From: Halichondria panicea
Lineage: Eukaryota > Porifera > Demospongiae > Suberitida > Halichondriidae
NCBI RefSeq assembly: GCF_963675165.1
Contig: NC_087379.1
Span: 3,228,201-3,292,200, forward strand
DNA length: 64,000 nucleotides
Direction of reading: 5' to 3'
The notes under the pieces are model-generated. The model was given only the letters and a program-made list of their open reading frames with translations, did no database searches and was not told where the DNA came from. The position numbers were made by a program, and so were the translations under genes. Below, piece after piece: positions 45,351 through 58,239 of this stretch (within the stretch, counting starts at the first letter, position 1; the number at the start of each line of letters is the position of its first letter).

Positions 45351-46449
45351 TCACTGCACATGTTTTAAATGTTCCACTACATTCTGCACAATGTTGTCCA
45401 CAGTTGCCATAGCTCCTATACCTGCGAGAGCAAATTAAAGAACTGCAATTACGACAAAAAGCGACACCCACCATGGTCACCACAAGCAAGCAGTTTAATG
45501 GCAGGGTGCACCTGGATATAGCCAAGGTCAGCCAGTGCAGCTGTGTGCTTGGATGTGATGGAGTGCTCCCACATTAGGGTGTTCATAGCAGGACAGTAGA
45601 GGAGGGGCTTGACAGGGTCCCAAGCACGTACCACACACGTCTGCATGAGGTGAAGAGTGCAGGCTAAGACATCATACTTACTTCTGCGAAATATCTAAGC
45701 AGCAGCACTTAGTTATGATGATAAGCATGAGCCAATAGTACGTAGAGAAACAAAAAACGCTTTCAGTTTCAGGTGGATTAGTACATAATGGTAATGGTTT
45801 AATACAGTCCAATACCAGCATACTAGTACCAATAGATTGTCACAGAGTCCAGTAGCCATCTTGGCCATAGTGTTGGCATCCAGTGGAGCTATGACGAGCA
45901 AGTCAGCCCATTTCCTCAGCTGCACATACAATGTCAAAACAGTGCTTTCAGTGCTAATCTATTTGCAAACAACAGGAACACACCTCAATATGCAGCACAG
46001 GGTCACCCTTCTCCTTCCATTCCTGCAAGTGTTGGGGACACGTAATTATAAATACAAAATAAAATAGACTGTGACAGTCACACCATACATAATAGACAAT
46101 ACTGCTGGCGGTATCGGTCAATCGACAGTCAGATATAAGGAGAGAGATAGATAGTTGTCACGTCCCGTATGTTCATATACTTATAATGCATACCCATTCT
46201 TCAGCATCAGTATGACACGCTGCAGGCAGTTTGGCAGCATCAAAAAAATGCAGTCCTCTCTCTGTACTCACAACCTTCACTTGTATCTGTGTAAAAATCT
46301 CTCAGTATTAAACTAATCCATGCAGACATTATTGTTCCACAGCCTACTTTGATGCTTGACAGTTCTGAGAGGGTTTTCACCAGCTCAGGAACTTTAATTG
46401 CTGCTACACTGCCTGTAACTCCCAAGAGAACATGTTTACAATCCTCCAT
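45351..46449 (-). CDS. PPCDC: Phosphopantothenoylcysteine decarboxylase, 6 exons
   Basis: FMN-dependent enzyme of coenzyme A synthesis that converts 4'-phosphopantothenoylcysteine to 4'-phosphopantetheine plus CO2 in the cytosol. Exons: 46348-46449, 46194-46286, 45984-46022, 45830-45919, 45472-45640 and 45351-45421; 187 residues. Motifs: HVLLGVTGSVAAIKVPELV (flavin site), DPVLHIELRKWADLL (with the catalytic-type His), IAPLDANTMAKMATGLCDNL, LLYCPAMNTLMWEH (PxMNxxMW) and LACGDHGIGAM (active Cys loop). Length matches human PPCDC (~204). The ATG is at 46447-46449. It shares a 228-base divergent promoter region with the coiled-coil gene. Confidence 0.95.
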
Positions 46450-46677
46450 TCAGAAAGTGTCAAATATCACATCTTTGTTAGTTGACCCTTTTCTTTAGCA
46501 GTAAAGATCATGAATCAAGTTACTCTAACTTAGAGTCTAAGTGGTTTTCTATTTTCAGTAACTTGAGAAAGTGATCTTTACCCCTAAGCCTGCTAAGGAA
46601 AAGTCTTGTCATACACGTACACTAGTAATACACCTCGGTATTACACAGGTCTGATCTCATAGGTGCTCAATCCAAAG
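46450..46677. promoter_or_regulatory. Head-to-head promoter region, PPCDC / coiled-coil gene
   Basis: The 228 bases between the two ATGs hold no other frame. No clear TATA box is seen. Confidence 0.5.
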
Positions 46678-49600
46678 ATGAACAATCTCGAGACTGATAT
46701 CCATCAGGGGGGGAATATACAACAGGTAAAAAGTCATGGTATGGCATGCAGCTGTAGCTCTATAGATCTACACTGTAGTACTCTACAGTGTATAGAGCTA
46801 CAGCTGCAAATGTAAAATATCCTGTTGATTTCATGCTGTAGCCTTGCCTATTCAGATTGACTCGTGTACAGATTCCATCATTGTGATTCCAGGCCTAAAT
46901 ATTATTAATAGTGCCACTGTGTTGTTTCACAGAGTGATGGTGTCCAGTGGATGGAGAGCAAGGCAAACATGCTGGATGAGGTAGGGGCATTCGTCTTCAT
47001 GTTTCTGTTCAAGATGTCATGAATCACCTTCTTCTACATGCAGATGAGTCAGCTCGTGGACTTAATGACATCTGAGAAGATTGAACTCACCAACAAAATC
47101 ACAGTGCTGAAGGTCAGTACCGTCTTTCTTCTAATTACAGCGCCACTCTAAAGAGAAGTGCCTAGTCCACATTTCTTTTTGAGTGCCAATTAACATTGCT
47201 GGCGTAGAAAAGAAATTATAACGTGGCCTTAATCAAGGCTACATAGATCTATGATAGCCTCGTGGAAACAGCTACTGCTACTAGTACTCTTATGCTAAGC
47301 ACCAAACTAGAATTATAGTTTTTCTTGTTCTATTTGTGCGCCACTGGAAAATCATTAGTGGCGCTGTATTTAGAAGAAAGGCGATAGTTAGCGTTTTTTC
47401 GTGCCGTTTTTCATGCCACAACTGTCAGTGTGTTTGATTCAGGCTGAATTGGAGAGTGCTAAAGATGAACTCACTAAACTAGGAGAGTGTCGAATGCAAG
47501 CAGATAAAGATAAGAAAAGCTACAGAACTCAACTGAAGGAGCTCAAGCGGAATGAAAAACATGTAAAAGGATTGACTGCAATTATAGTAATACATAGTTA
47601 TATATTAATATACAGGGAATATTAACTCTGAACGTGGTATTAGAGGCTACCAGAAAAGAGCTGGAAGCCACAAAGCTCAAATTGAGCAGGCTCAGCAGTG
47701 ATTTGGAGAAGTCACAAACTGAGACCAAACACCTGTAAGCTGTATGTGTTAACCTAGCCTGGAAATGAATGCTCTTTGTACTGTGAACACCTGTTGGTAC
47801 TTAGCTGTACATGTAGGACTGAGAGAAACAGTGCACTGGAAGCAAGGCTGGCTGCAGTACAATCGAAGAAAACTGAGCAATTGGCATCCCTGAGCAAGAA
47901 AACTGAAGAGAAGGCAAAAGTATGTTACTTATTGTACAGCTTAATAATTAAGCTTAATAAACCCTCTCTGTCTGTTCCACTAATTTTTGTAACTGTTTGG
48001 ACACTGGTTTAATACGACGTAATGTAAGGATGTGTCTGCATGCTTACCATCAACACTTGGATTACTAGCTCAACACTGCTGACGGACGGCTACACACACA
48101 TTTACAGCTATCCTCTCAGCTGACTAATTGGCGGGAACGCTGCTACACCCTGCGTGCAGACAACACTCAGCTGATGTCAAGTCTCACCTCTGCCCAGAAA
48201 AATTTTCACCATTCTCAGGACGAGGTTCTTGCCCTTAGGGGGCGTCTAACAAGCACCAGAAAGGCTTGCGAGCAGCTACAAATGAAGTGTACTAGCCTGG
48301 AGCATACAGTAGAAACTCTTGCTAGGCGGTCCCCCACTGTGGTGAGGGTACCCTCAAGGTCTAGGGAGGAGGTCCGACTGACAGAAGAGTGCAAGCGTAA
48401 GGTGGGAATGAGGTGTTGCACTCTTGTTCGTTGTACATACATGTACAGTCAACATTGTGCTGTGGGCCTACTATTCTATTATAATAGCATTTACAGTTTA
48501 TTTTTTTATCTTACTGTCGACTGTCTCCTTCACCTTATCATTGCAGGATGTCCTTTTTACCAGTTGCATGAAAGACATGTCAGCTAGTAACTCCAAAAAC
48601 CACCTCCTTCAAAAGGATGTAAAGTAAGTTATTGCCCAGAGGAGGTTGGTCACGATTGTTAATTAATCTTCTAATTTTCTTTGTAACCTCCTATTCCGTG
48701 GAAACTTGAGAGAAAGTAGCTATCCTAGCTAAGCCAAAAGGCTGCAAACGATCATAGCCTCTTATACTAGTAGGAAGTGATGCTAACAATACTCAGTGAT
48801 ACTAGAAAGTGAGTAGCATAGTCATACTCGAAGTAATAAGCCAGAAACTAAGATTAGTCACAAAGTTCCAGTTGTTGGCTGCACTTTCCTTGTTTCTTTG
48901 ACTCCTGTCTTAATATAGCAGGTGTAGCAACGATAGTTTTAAACTACTACGACTCATAGGCTAACAGGAGACGTAATACAAGACAGATAAACGCTCAAGA
49001 ATGCCAAAATAAGATAAAAATGCTGACTCAGCGGGTTGGGTAGGTTGGGGTTCTTTCAATGGCTTCTGTGCATTTACTGTAGGAATTGGAGGTTACAAAG
49101 AAAATTAGAAGATTAATTAACAATCGTGACCAACCTCCTCTGGTTATGGCCCATATAATTCATAATAATCATTTGTAATGTAGTGTTCTACAGTCGCAAT
49201 TGGAGACTGAGAAAAGAGAGAGGATGTTGCTGTTATCAACCCTCAAGGTTTGTCCCAGTGTTTCCATACCATATCGTTCAGTGTTGGGTTGTTGTGTGTA
49301 AGATCCTGTTTCGGAAAGTACGCTCAGCCACTGACTTTCATAACAATTGTCATAACAGAATGAAAATAGTTTTGCTCAGAGTACAAGACAGAGGAGATGC
49401 TTGATACTTATTGTCTGTCGTACCTAACCGGAGTTGTGTCGTGTTTATGGTTATTTGCTTACCTGCTCATTCCAGACGAGGGAGAGAGAGTGGGAAGACA
49501 CGTGTAAGGACTTCAAACTCAGAATGACATCACTGACTGCAACTATTGAGGCTAAGGAGAAACAGGTGATTTATAAATTATACAGTGATGAGATATTGCA

Positions 49601-49814
49601 GTTTTGTGTCACTCGCGTTTACGATAAGCACAACTGTATGTGTTTTCTGTAAAAAAAAAAAACGAATATCGTAAAACTTAAGTAGCTTATTTTTTAAGTT
49701 TGCTCATCTCATTTCAAACAAACACTGGTTAATTTAGAGGGCATCAAGTAACGGTTATTATGCCTCGGTGCGCATGCGCAAGCGAGGTATACGGTAGTGT
49801 GTTTGTGTGTCTGT

Positions 49815-49846
<32 letters not shown>

Positions 49847-51502
49847 AGACCGCTACGGCTGCTCAAGGATGAATCAAGTGCAAGTAAGAGTTTCTATAGG
49901 CTTCTAGTCATGTTTACTTGGATTTTAATTCGTGGATTTGCAAAATAATGCTTCGTTCTCGAGTTATGCCTAGTTTTGCTTACTTGGAATGCTATTGCAG
50001 CCTTTTCAGAAGAGTCCGTAGCAAAACTTGTTCACCGAGTGTTACTACTCTACTTAGTAGTTAGCTCTGCACTAGAACGCTAGCTATTGGTAGCTGCAAG
50101 AGTGAGCAGAGAGCTGCAAGGCTCTGCTGACTTGCAGCCATTAATTTTAGACTTGAACTTTTGGCATCAATCGTTTTTAACAACAATCATGGTCGATCAT
50201 TACCCACTATTCGGTTGATTGCATGCAGCAAAATTCATCATAATCAATGTGTGTATAATAAAAGCTAGCTATTAGTAGTTTTATGTTATGTAGTTTTGGC
50301 ACCTCCACCGAGGCATCAGCACCTGCAGTGCTTTTTATTAAGTCCAGTTTGTACTGTTTTCCTGAGCCTAAAATTAATATGTGTTCAGGATAATTGTGTT
50401 GAGTCTCTTAATCTCGACTTATTACTACCCCTTCAGAAATTGACCCTAACTGATTTAAGGAAGGATGTTGGGAGTAGAATGAGTATGATAGAGACTGAGC
50501 TGAAGACTGCTCGTGATGAACTATGTCTAGTGAGGAGAGAGGTTGCAGGGAAAGAGGAATTGTGGGACAAGGAGAAGAGGCAGTTGAAGGAAAAGAGGGA
50601 ACAAATGCAAATAGAACTAAAAGTAATCCTTTGTGAAGTATTTTCTGATCGTAGTGGCTTACCCCTAGACGTACATTAAAGCTCACTGAAATAGAATTCA
50701 GTTAATTCTGTTCCATCTATCAATCATACCTTTGTCGTTTTATGTAGGCATGTCAAGAGAAGGTCATGAGTTTAACTAGTGAGCTGGAATGTGCTCAAGA
50801 TGATCACCAGACCTCTGCAGAATCACAAAGTAGGGAATGTGACCGTCAGATTAATGAGATTAAAGAGGACTACAGGAGAATGAAGGTGTGTTTCTATCAT
50901 TGAATTTTCTAATTTACGGGGAGGAGTAGCTGTGGAATTTTCGGTGTTTTGTTCAGGTGTAAATGTATGTGCACTAGCTTACAAATAATTATACTAATTT
51001 AACTGCATGAAGAAATATAAAGAAATCACTAAAATGACAGTAATTACAATTTTCGTGATGCTACAGTGTGAGTGTGATAGAAATACGGTAGGTTGCAAAA
51101 CGAAGTTGGCGAAGTTTAACAAAGACTTTGCAAAGGTTCATAAGTTTAGGCTTTGGAATAATTAGTAAACTTTTTACCTGTTGCAAAGCTACGCAAACTT
51201 TTTATTCAGCCTACAACATGTGTTCTATGGAAACCATTCCCGAAGCCTCCACAAGCCTTTTGTAACGTACCCGTATATGTAGATATTTTTTCAAGCTCAA
51301 TCTGTGCGAATCAAAACTCAGCAGCTTGCCAGAATTTTAAAGTAAAAGTGTAGATCTAGCTGAACGTATTTCCTGTATGTAATCATCTTATCACAGTGTC
51401 ACACACTTAATATTTTTGCAGGAGGCAAGCACAAACCGATGTACGGAGTTAGCCAAAGAAGTGTGGAGATTAAAGACTGAACTGGAACAATGTAATGTTT
51501 AA
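46678..51502 (+). CDS. Coiled-coil protein of unknown function, 13 exons
   Basis: The start is ATG at 46678 and the stop TAA at 51500-51502. Exons: 46678-46725, 46933-46980, 47044-47112, 47443-47562, 47616-47734, 47817-47919, 48069-48401, 48547-48618, 49194-49247, 49476-49565, 50437-50622, 50748-50885 and 51422-51502. They total 1461 bases (486 residues). Nearly the whole product is Glu/Lys/Leu heptad sequence (for example VLEATRKELEATKLKLSRL, ELKTARDELCLVRREV), with a short basic/Pro break around RRSPTVVRVPSRSREE. Such proteins are often centrosomal, ciliary or cytoskeletal, but I do not recognise the family. Alternative acceptors at 48069 or 48099 would differ by ten residues. Confidence 0.8.
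48636..49143. mobile_element. Foldback MITE, ~508 bp, in an intron
   Basis: About 55-base terminal inverted repeats: CCAGAGGAGGTTGGTCACGA at the left and its complement TCGTGACCAACCTCCTCTGG at the right, continuing through TTAATTAATCTTCTAATTTT. No frame inside. Confidence 0.85.
49760..50060. repeat. 3009-family arm with GCGCATGCGC palindrome and (GT)n tract
   Basis: It starts TGCCTCGGTGCGCATGCGCA, then AGCGAGGTATACGGTA, a GT run to about 49847, and an arm with AGTTTCTATAGGCTTCTAG, as at 3090-3120. It is intronic to the coiled-coil gene. A GGCACCTCCACCGAGGCATC repeat follows at 50298. Confidence 0.7.
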
Positions 51503-52176
51503 TCTGCTCGATGTGATATACAATGAAACTACTGGTTACAACTTACAAAACGTACATGTAACGCGTGTTTTTACCCGAGGTAGTGTAGTCCGTTGGTTTG
51601 TTTGTTTGTTTGTGTGTGACATCTGAGTCTACTCACCTAGATGCCATAGCACTCACTGCATGGATAGCCTCCACACAACAATTAAGTTATTAGTTTTAAT
51701 TGTGGCAGGTTTCGATGTTAAAGCTTCTTTGTCGTATAAAAGCAAGCAGAAGCTAAGAAGCTTGAAATTGCACGTTGGCTAGCTCTACACGCGACCTTTA
51801 TTCGAAGTAGATCTACATATTTGCAGCTGAAGTGATTTTTTGCCGGTCTTTGTTAAAAGTAGAATTGTAGCTTTACTATTGTATAACTGAAAGCTACTAT
51901 TGTATAACTGAACAGTCCTCTGGTTTTTATAGATCTGTTTATTCATGTCAGCAGCCTAGGGTTAGCACTTCAGTGCTCTAGTTTTTTTAGCATCTTGCAT
52001 GTTGGGATGATTAAGTTATATAGTTATACTATGGTTCTAGCCGAGGGCGAGGTGTGGTTTACATTGCCATAAATCCCTAGAATATATATATATATAGGAT
52101 GTATTTTGTATTAACATGAAGCTGAAGTGAAAACTGCACTAGCTTAGCTCCCTTTCCTTAGTCTGGAATCGAGGCT

Positions 52177-52484
52177 AGCATTAGCTTAGTTGGGCGTGGC
52201 CCGACCTTCCGTTGCAAGCTTATCTGGGATTTGCTCTGCTGCATTATGTAACATTGCTATGAATATTATTATTCTCAAGTGGATGTTAACCGTTGCTAAA
52301 CCACCATAGCATACTGCATGCAGTTTCACAACTAGATGCAAACGGAAGTGTAACCAAGCATGTGAAAAATATTGCAATCTGATAGGGCGCCACTATACTG
52401 GCGGTAGAAAAAATCCCAGATAACCTTGCAACCCGACCTCCCATCCTAACAGAAAGTCGAGCCACGCCCAACTAACATTAGCTA
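52177..52484. mobile_element. Foldback element, ~308 bp
   Basis: Ends AGCATTAGCTTAGTTGGGCG and GCCCAACTAACATTAGCTA are inverted; inner parts TTGCAAGCTTATCTGGGATT and AATCCCAGATAACCTTGCAA also pair. Confidence 0.75.
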
Positions 52485-53121
52485 AACACTCTGTTTGTGG
52501 GAATGGCATCCTTTTACTAATCCAATTAGTATTGTTACTTGTGTGTATATAGCTATCTTTATTAATTGGCCTAGGATGCAAGAATGTCTACATGACAATC
52601 AATGTTAATAACAGTAAGTGTAGTCGACATTCATGTGTCATTAATTAAAGGTGATACAATCATAAAGACAACTTTATAGTGATTGTGTCCCAAGTACAGC
52701 CATACAAAAAGGGCCCCCAACATACGGGCATAATGCTAACCACAGGGGCCCCTCACTCAGTAATCCCCCAAAACCTAATCGCAATCACATGACCCTCGAT
52801 CCCTAGTGCGGGATCGAGACTGAGGGTCACGTAATAGCTGCTTAGGCTTAGTATTACGCTTTTACCATTCATTCCTTCAACCCCCAAAACAGGGGAGACA
52901 ACTGATTCATTTCATCGCTGTACTAACTTGCCCACCTTCTTGGCTTGAACAGATTTCTGTGGTTGTTATGCATTTATTGTCATTATACTGAGGGCGAGGG
53001 CTAAGTGTGAAGAAAAGAAAGCTTTAAAAATCCGCTATTCACAGCAATTTTTTGGAATTTTGATGGCTTTATGCGGGTAAATAAGGTACATGTACTAGCT
53101 AATGACTTAATTGTAGACAAG

Positions 53122-53339
53122 TACCGTATAGCGCGAAATTTTTGAGGCACTTATATTTCATGGATTGGCCTCTAAAAACCATTTCGTTGCACAATGTTCG
53201 CGGAATGACTGCTTACCGGAAGCCACGCCTTTAAATATTTGGTAATTCTAATTAAAGAACACTTTTTGTGGACTTAATTTTCGTGTAGAATTCTAACCCA
53301 CGAAATTTAAGCCCCTCAAAAATTTCACGCTATACGGTA
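53122..53339. mobile_element. MITE with TACCGTATAGCGCGAAATTTTT-type ends
   Basis: The left TACCGTATAGCGCGAAATTT and right AAATTTCACGCTATACGGTA are inverted, followed inward by TTGAGGC/GCCCCTCAA. Length 218. A related inverted copy is at 9430-9660. Confidence 0.8.
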
Positions 53340-54128
53340 ATTAACGTGCACTATAATAAATACTAAATTTATCGAGAGATTTTATACAAACTGCAGGTGT
53401 AAAAATAGAGAGGTATTGTGCAGGCATAAAAATAAATATAGCTTATATACCACAAAAATGCTTTAATCAAGAGCATTGCTTGTGAAGAGCATTGCTTGGT
53501 TTGTCACTATATTGATATTGTACATATAGTGACATTATGGTAAATTCAAGGATACCTTTAATTAATACTACATGTACACACTTTACTTTCATGTACAGTC
53601 AACCGCTAAAACCATGCAGATCGATACTTACATGCACAACAACCAGTGGTAGGGCTATATATGGTAACTCTACATTGTTGCATTTGATCTGATATCAAAG
53701 TTATATTATTATGATGCACTGTGTTATTATAGTACCAATATAATTTTGATTACATTGTGCCAATATAATTATTATGTATTACACTACCTATGATATACAC
53801 TACATTGTTACCACATAGTCTAGTTGCATTTTGACCTCTGAGATCAAAGTTATGTCTTACTCCAGAGTTTAATAGATGACACATGATGACATGACACCAG
53901 GAGCAGCATGAAGTCACACTCCTGATGACACATACAGGCTTGAATTCCTGCCATAATAAAGGAAATCAGAGTGGGTGTGAGTTAAAAGTCACTGTGTCAA
54001 TGATCTAGCTGATGATTATAAAAGTAGCCATGTACTGCATTCATGCCAGCAGGAGTGTATGTCTGATGCCAGATGTAGTAACTTTTTGCTAAACTCCAGA
54101 GATCACCCAAAATATCGTAACACCAACG

Positions 54129-55556
54129 ATGTGCATTTTGTTCTTGTACTACCTCCCACATGGAAGCTACTATCGATTAATTGTAGCCAACAATAGAGAT
54201 GAAGTGTTTGAACGTCCTACTGAGCCAGCAACTTTTTGGAAGGATCACTCTGACGTATTGGCAGGTAAAATTAATGGCATTGCATATAAATCCGTGCAAC
54301 CTGCATGCTAGTTGAAAATTGGCATAGGCCTACAGTGATCATGAAAGCTGTCTGCAAATTATAATGGGAGATCCCCCTATCTCTAGAGTCAGATAGCCTG
54401 CATGCATGCTGGTAATTTCTTCATTGTGAACTAGAAGGTAAATATTTGGTGCGCAGAGAATGTTATGTCGAGACATGAGAAAATGTTAATGTGTTTTACA
54501 ACGTGCTTCTATTTCTTTTGAAGGCCGTGATCTTAAAGTGAACAATGGTGGAACGTGGTTTGGAATCACCGTAGGTGGCCGATTCTCAACTGTTACAAAC
54601 TTTGTTACTCCTCCTAGCGGGCTAATCTCCAAACCAAAGTCCAAAGGTGAGTCCATTTGGTATCATACATGCATGCAGGTCATGTTTATGCAGGCCACTT
54701 AGTTTCAGACTATCTTGTTGGGAATACCTCACCACTAGATTATTGCAAGCAAGTCGTATCGTGATGGGCACCATCTGAATGGTTTTTCTCTCTTGACAGC
54801 TGATCTAAGGTGAGGCTTCCACACCAATGCCATAAATGTTCAGCCTGTGTGTATAGTGCTGAGAATAAGGATACAAGTCTAGCATACACATGCAACTATG
54901 ATACTGATGGTGCTAGAGTATTGGATCCTGGTGTGTACGGCCTAGGCAACTCTCTACTCGACAATCCATGGCACAAAGTCAAGCAAGGAATGGAAAAATT
55001 CTCTAATATAGTCAAATCTCCTGATTCAACACTGACTGATCAGCTCTTCAACCTGCTTTCAGACTGTACCAAGTAAGTAGTCTAGTAGTCTCATGATTAT
55101 TGTGCACTTTCGATTACACTGTAATTTAGCAAAAAGTTGAACAATATATACAGTGATTGTGTATTTTCCTTGCACAGATGGCCAGATCCAAATATTCCCA
55201 ATATCGGATGTAACGAAGAATACAATAATAATGTATCTGCAATATTCATGAAACCAAGTCGTGATCAGAAAGGACGATTATGTGGCACAAGGTATCACTA
55301 TGTAGTTTGAACATGCACATGGAGATGTGAACAATCATAACAGCTATGCAAATTTGTAGTTGTATCTTATGGATGACTTCGACACTTTAGTCATTGCATG
55401 TTAGTTGATTACTTGACCATTATGTGAATTCCACTCAGGTCTCAAACTGTATTACTGGTCAGTGGTGATGGTGATGTGACATACACAGAGAGATCACTTC
55501 AACCTAGTACTGCTCAGTGGACGACAGTGTCTCATACAGTTACCCTTAAAATTTGA
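54129..55556 (+). CDS. TANGO2: TANGO2-type NRDE protein, 6 exons, with an apparent frameshift
   Basis: TANGO2 is a conserved cytosolic/mitochondrial NRDE-domain protein linked to Golgi organisation and, more recently, heme and lipid handling. Exons: 54129-54264, 54524-54646, 54694-54809, 54857-55072, 55178-55291 and 55439-55556. Motifs: MCILFLYYLP, LIVANNRDEVFERPTEP (NRDE signature), NNGGTWFGIT, GRFSTVTNF, LDPGVYGLGNSLLDNPW, SAIFMKPSRDQKGRLCGTR and GDVTYTERSL. Exon 3 starts in one frame (HLVSDYLVGNTSPLDYC) and ends in another (YRDGHHLNGFSLLTADL). The switch is at a CAAGCAAG near 54745-54754, making the coding sum 3n+1. This could be an assembly error, an allele or a real lesion. The intron at 54810-54856 is only 47 bp. 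Confidence 0.88.
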
Positions 55557-58239
55557 GAAGTGCATGCATGGCACTTAACTAGACGTGTATCGTGTTATTA
55601 CTCACGTACTTTCTTGATTTATGTGTGCACTCTACTCTTCTACTTTTTTGTGTGTGTCAAAGCCCTCAATATCTAATTGTTGCATGAAACCATTTGCTGC
55701 ATAGAAACCATATATATCACAGGAATTCCTCAGGCACCCATGCATGCATTATAGCTAAGGTTTCCGAAAATTAATATTATATCATGTGTATTGGCATAAT
55801 CATATTGGCACTGCGGTTCCTTTGATCAAGGGCCAATAAATGTTCGTGGCACAAATTGCCATGGAAACTATTTGTATAGAAACCATACCACAGGAATTCC
55901 TCAGGCCCCACAAATAGTTAAGTACTGTGGTGACGTGTGGTCCTTATAATGGTAACTGTTTGCTCTTTAATTTGGGTGGAGGGTGCGGCAGGTTTCCATT
56001 TACCCACAGTCTAATATAATATATAATAATTGCCGAGCGAGGCTAACAAATGGAAAAAACATTTTGTGAAAAAATGGGGAAGAGTATGGTTGGAAGAGCA
56101 TGTGCACTGAAAAAACAAAAAGTTCGCAAACAAGATTGTGGGTTGGTGTAGTCTTTGCATGCTCCAACTAGTTGGGGTGGGGCTCAATCTTTGCGACCTT
56201 TAGACCATTTGATCCAGCACTACTTCTCGTTACGTCCTTCTTTATGCAAGACGCTCGATCCAGCCCCTATTGACCGTCAACAATGTCATTCGAATGGTGC
56301 TTTTACAAAACTGTACTGGACCCAACTAGTTGCATGGAGCATAGTCTCGCGCCGGCCAGCCCCAGATGTTGTCTATTTGAACGCTAGGTCGATAACATTT
56401 TAATGGGCTGCTGCAAGACTACATGGAATGCAAAGACTCAGAGGAGGATCAGGTTCGACAGGGTCAAAAGATCAAGAATAACGACACTAGAAAATTATTG
56501 CGTACTGCATTCCTGGCCGTTGAACCCAATGCGTATTGCATTCTTGACCTTTGGCGTTACTTAGTACTTAATTAACACGCATAACGCAAACTATATTTTA
56601 ATCGTTTAAAGGCACATTAATAAGCTTTTTTTCAGTAAAATAACTAAGGCTTAGTCTCAGCAACGTCTTTGAAGGCTGCTAATGCTTGTAAGCACTGCTA
56701 TACTTCATGCGTTTCCAAAGCGTTGGTGAAAATGGGCGTGGTGTAGAATTCAAAAGGTTAAGCTAGAATTTCTCACTTCCTACTGATGTACCTGAGGGGT
56801 ACATCGGATTTATTGTTATTATTTGAATCAAGAGAACTGATCAAAATGATGAAAGAGCTGGGCCGGGTACATCGACAAATTAGCATCAGGTTGGATCTCC
56901 ATGAGCATGTGATTAATTCATTAATGACCTTTTGACCATGTCGAACCTCCTTTGGGAGGTTTGTCAGGGTCAATATGGGAGGTGATTATCGCCAAAATTA
57001 GCAGTGAAAAGTAGAGGTGCATTTTGCAAAAATAGGTGGTGCCGTTTTCATGCCTCGAGGCGTAGCCACACGAGGGATACGGTAAAGTTGGACTGTGTGT
57101 GTGTATTCTAGCTATACTGCTCAACGGTTGCAATGCGACGAAAATTAACAGCATTATATAAATGTATTTATAAATTTATTATTATAATTCAGAGAGGAGA
57201 TTTCAGAAAAGTGCATTTTTCCGAGAAGTGCGTTTTGTAGTTTTCACAGCTTTTTCAGCCAATTCCACCCACGAGATGATCATGTGATTTGGTCATGATT
57301 TTGCAAAAGCTATCTCTCTGAGTAAAGTATAGTATAAGCTCATGGTCACAACAGCCTTGTTACTATACGGTGACCGTATAGTAACCAGGCTAGCTGTCGT
57401 GGCTACCTATCCTCCCTCTTGCATGTTGACTCGAGTCTGTCTACAGGTTTCAACAGCCAGCTTGGTGCTCTCCACAACTTGCTGCCTGAGCATGTCCATC
57501 TTAATAGCAGAGCCACGTGGAGAAGAAAGTAACGTTCCTTCTCTTTTGCTTCTGTCACGCGAGCATGCGCTCTCTGAAAAATGCGCCCTACAAAACGCAC
57601 TTCTCTGAAAAGTTCACCTTTCTCTGAAAAATGCACCTCTCTACAAAACGCACCTCACTAAAAAACATTGCACTGCCTATTTTTTCAAAATACACCTCCG
57701 TAAACAAAATAGCACAACATATTTTTGCAAAACGCACCTATACTTTTTATTGCTAAGTTTGGCGGTAATCACCTCCCATAGGTCAAAAGGTCTTAATCAA
57801 GCTGCTTCCGCAGTTTAATTGCAACTTGTTCCCGGCCCAACTTTTCTCTAATTGAACGCTAGGTCTAACATTTATTCCCCTTCCTAAAAAATTTGGCCCG
57901 GGACCGAGGTTACTCTTGATTATAATTAAACCAGGCCGGCTGACATATCAGATATAACAGAAAACACGTCTTGGTCATAAAACAATCAATTCACATCATT
58001 GATATAAACTATAATCTTACCACCCAGCCTGACCTCACTTCTAGTACACTCACTCTGCATGCAGGTCTCATTAAATAATCTGCTGTCCACCAATGAAAAG
58101 TCCAAATAGAAAGTAGGACTGTAATCAGGAGTTCATGAACTCCTGCTGTAATCCAAATAATTATAGATCATTATTACACAGCTAGTATGCACTGAGAGAG
58201 AAAGCAATAATAGTGTTTGTGCCTCTATATAGAATGCCT
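55557..58239. other. Intergenic, repeat-rich
   Basis: A direct repeat (CACAGGAATTCCTCAGGC) occurs at about 55720 and 55890. An element near 56165-56350 has CCAACTAGTTG at both ends. A foldback is at 56926-57792. No gene recognised; the short frames here overlap repeats. Confidence 0.6.
56926..57792. mobile_element. Large foldback element with nested 3009-family arm
   Basis: GACCTTTTGACC at the left and GGTCAAAAGGTC at the right are inverted, followed inward by TGGGAGGTGATTA/TAATCACCTCCCA and the tract with TGCATTTTGCAAAAATA. Inside, 57050-57150 is a TGCCTCGAGGCGTAGCCACA arm of the 3009 family, and 57540-57740 repeats a ~20-base AAAACGCACCTCTCTGAAAA-like unit several times. Confidence 0.7.

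Larger units (their letters stand above)
51503..54128. other. Intergenic, transposon-rich
   Basis: It holds a foldback (52177-52484) and a MITE (53122-53339), both listed separately. Near 52800 a short inverted pair around GACCCTCGATCCC and GGGATCGAGACTGAGGGTC forms a hairpin. No gene was recognised. Confidence 0.6.

Noticed and set aside
52690-52770. Possible tRNA-derived SINE (minus strand GTGGTTAGCATTATGCC resembles a tRNA A box)
   Set aside because: No B box with GGTTCGA-like spacing and no cloverleaf could be drawn, so the likeness is too weak.
57342-57636. Overlapping 88- and 77-residue frames
   Set aside because: They lie within short repeated AAAACGCAC units of a foldback element, with no homology or splice context.
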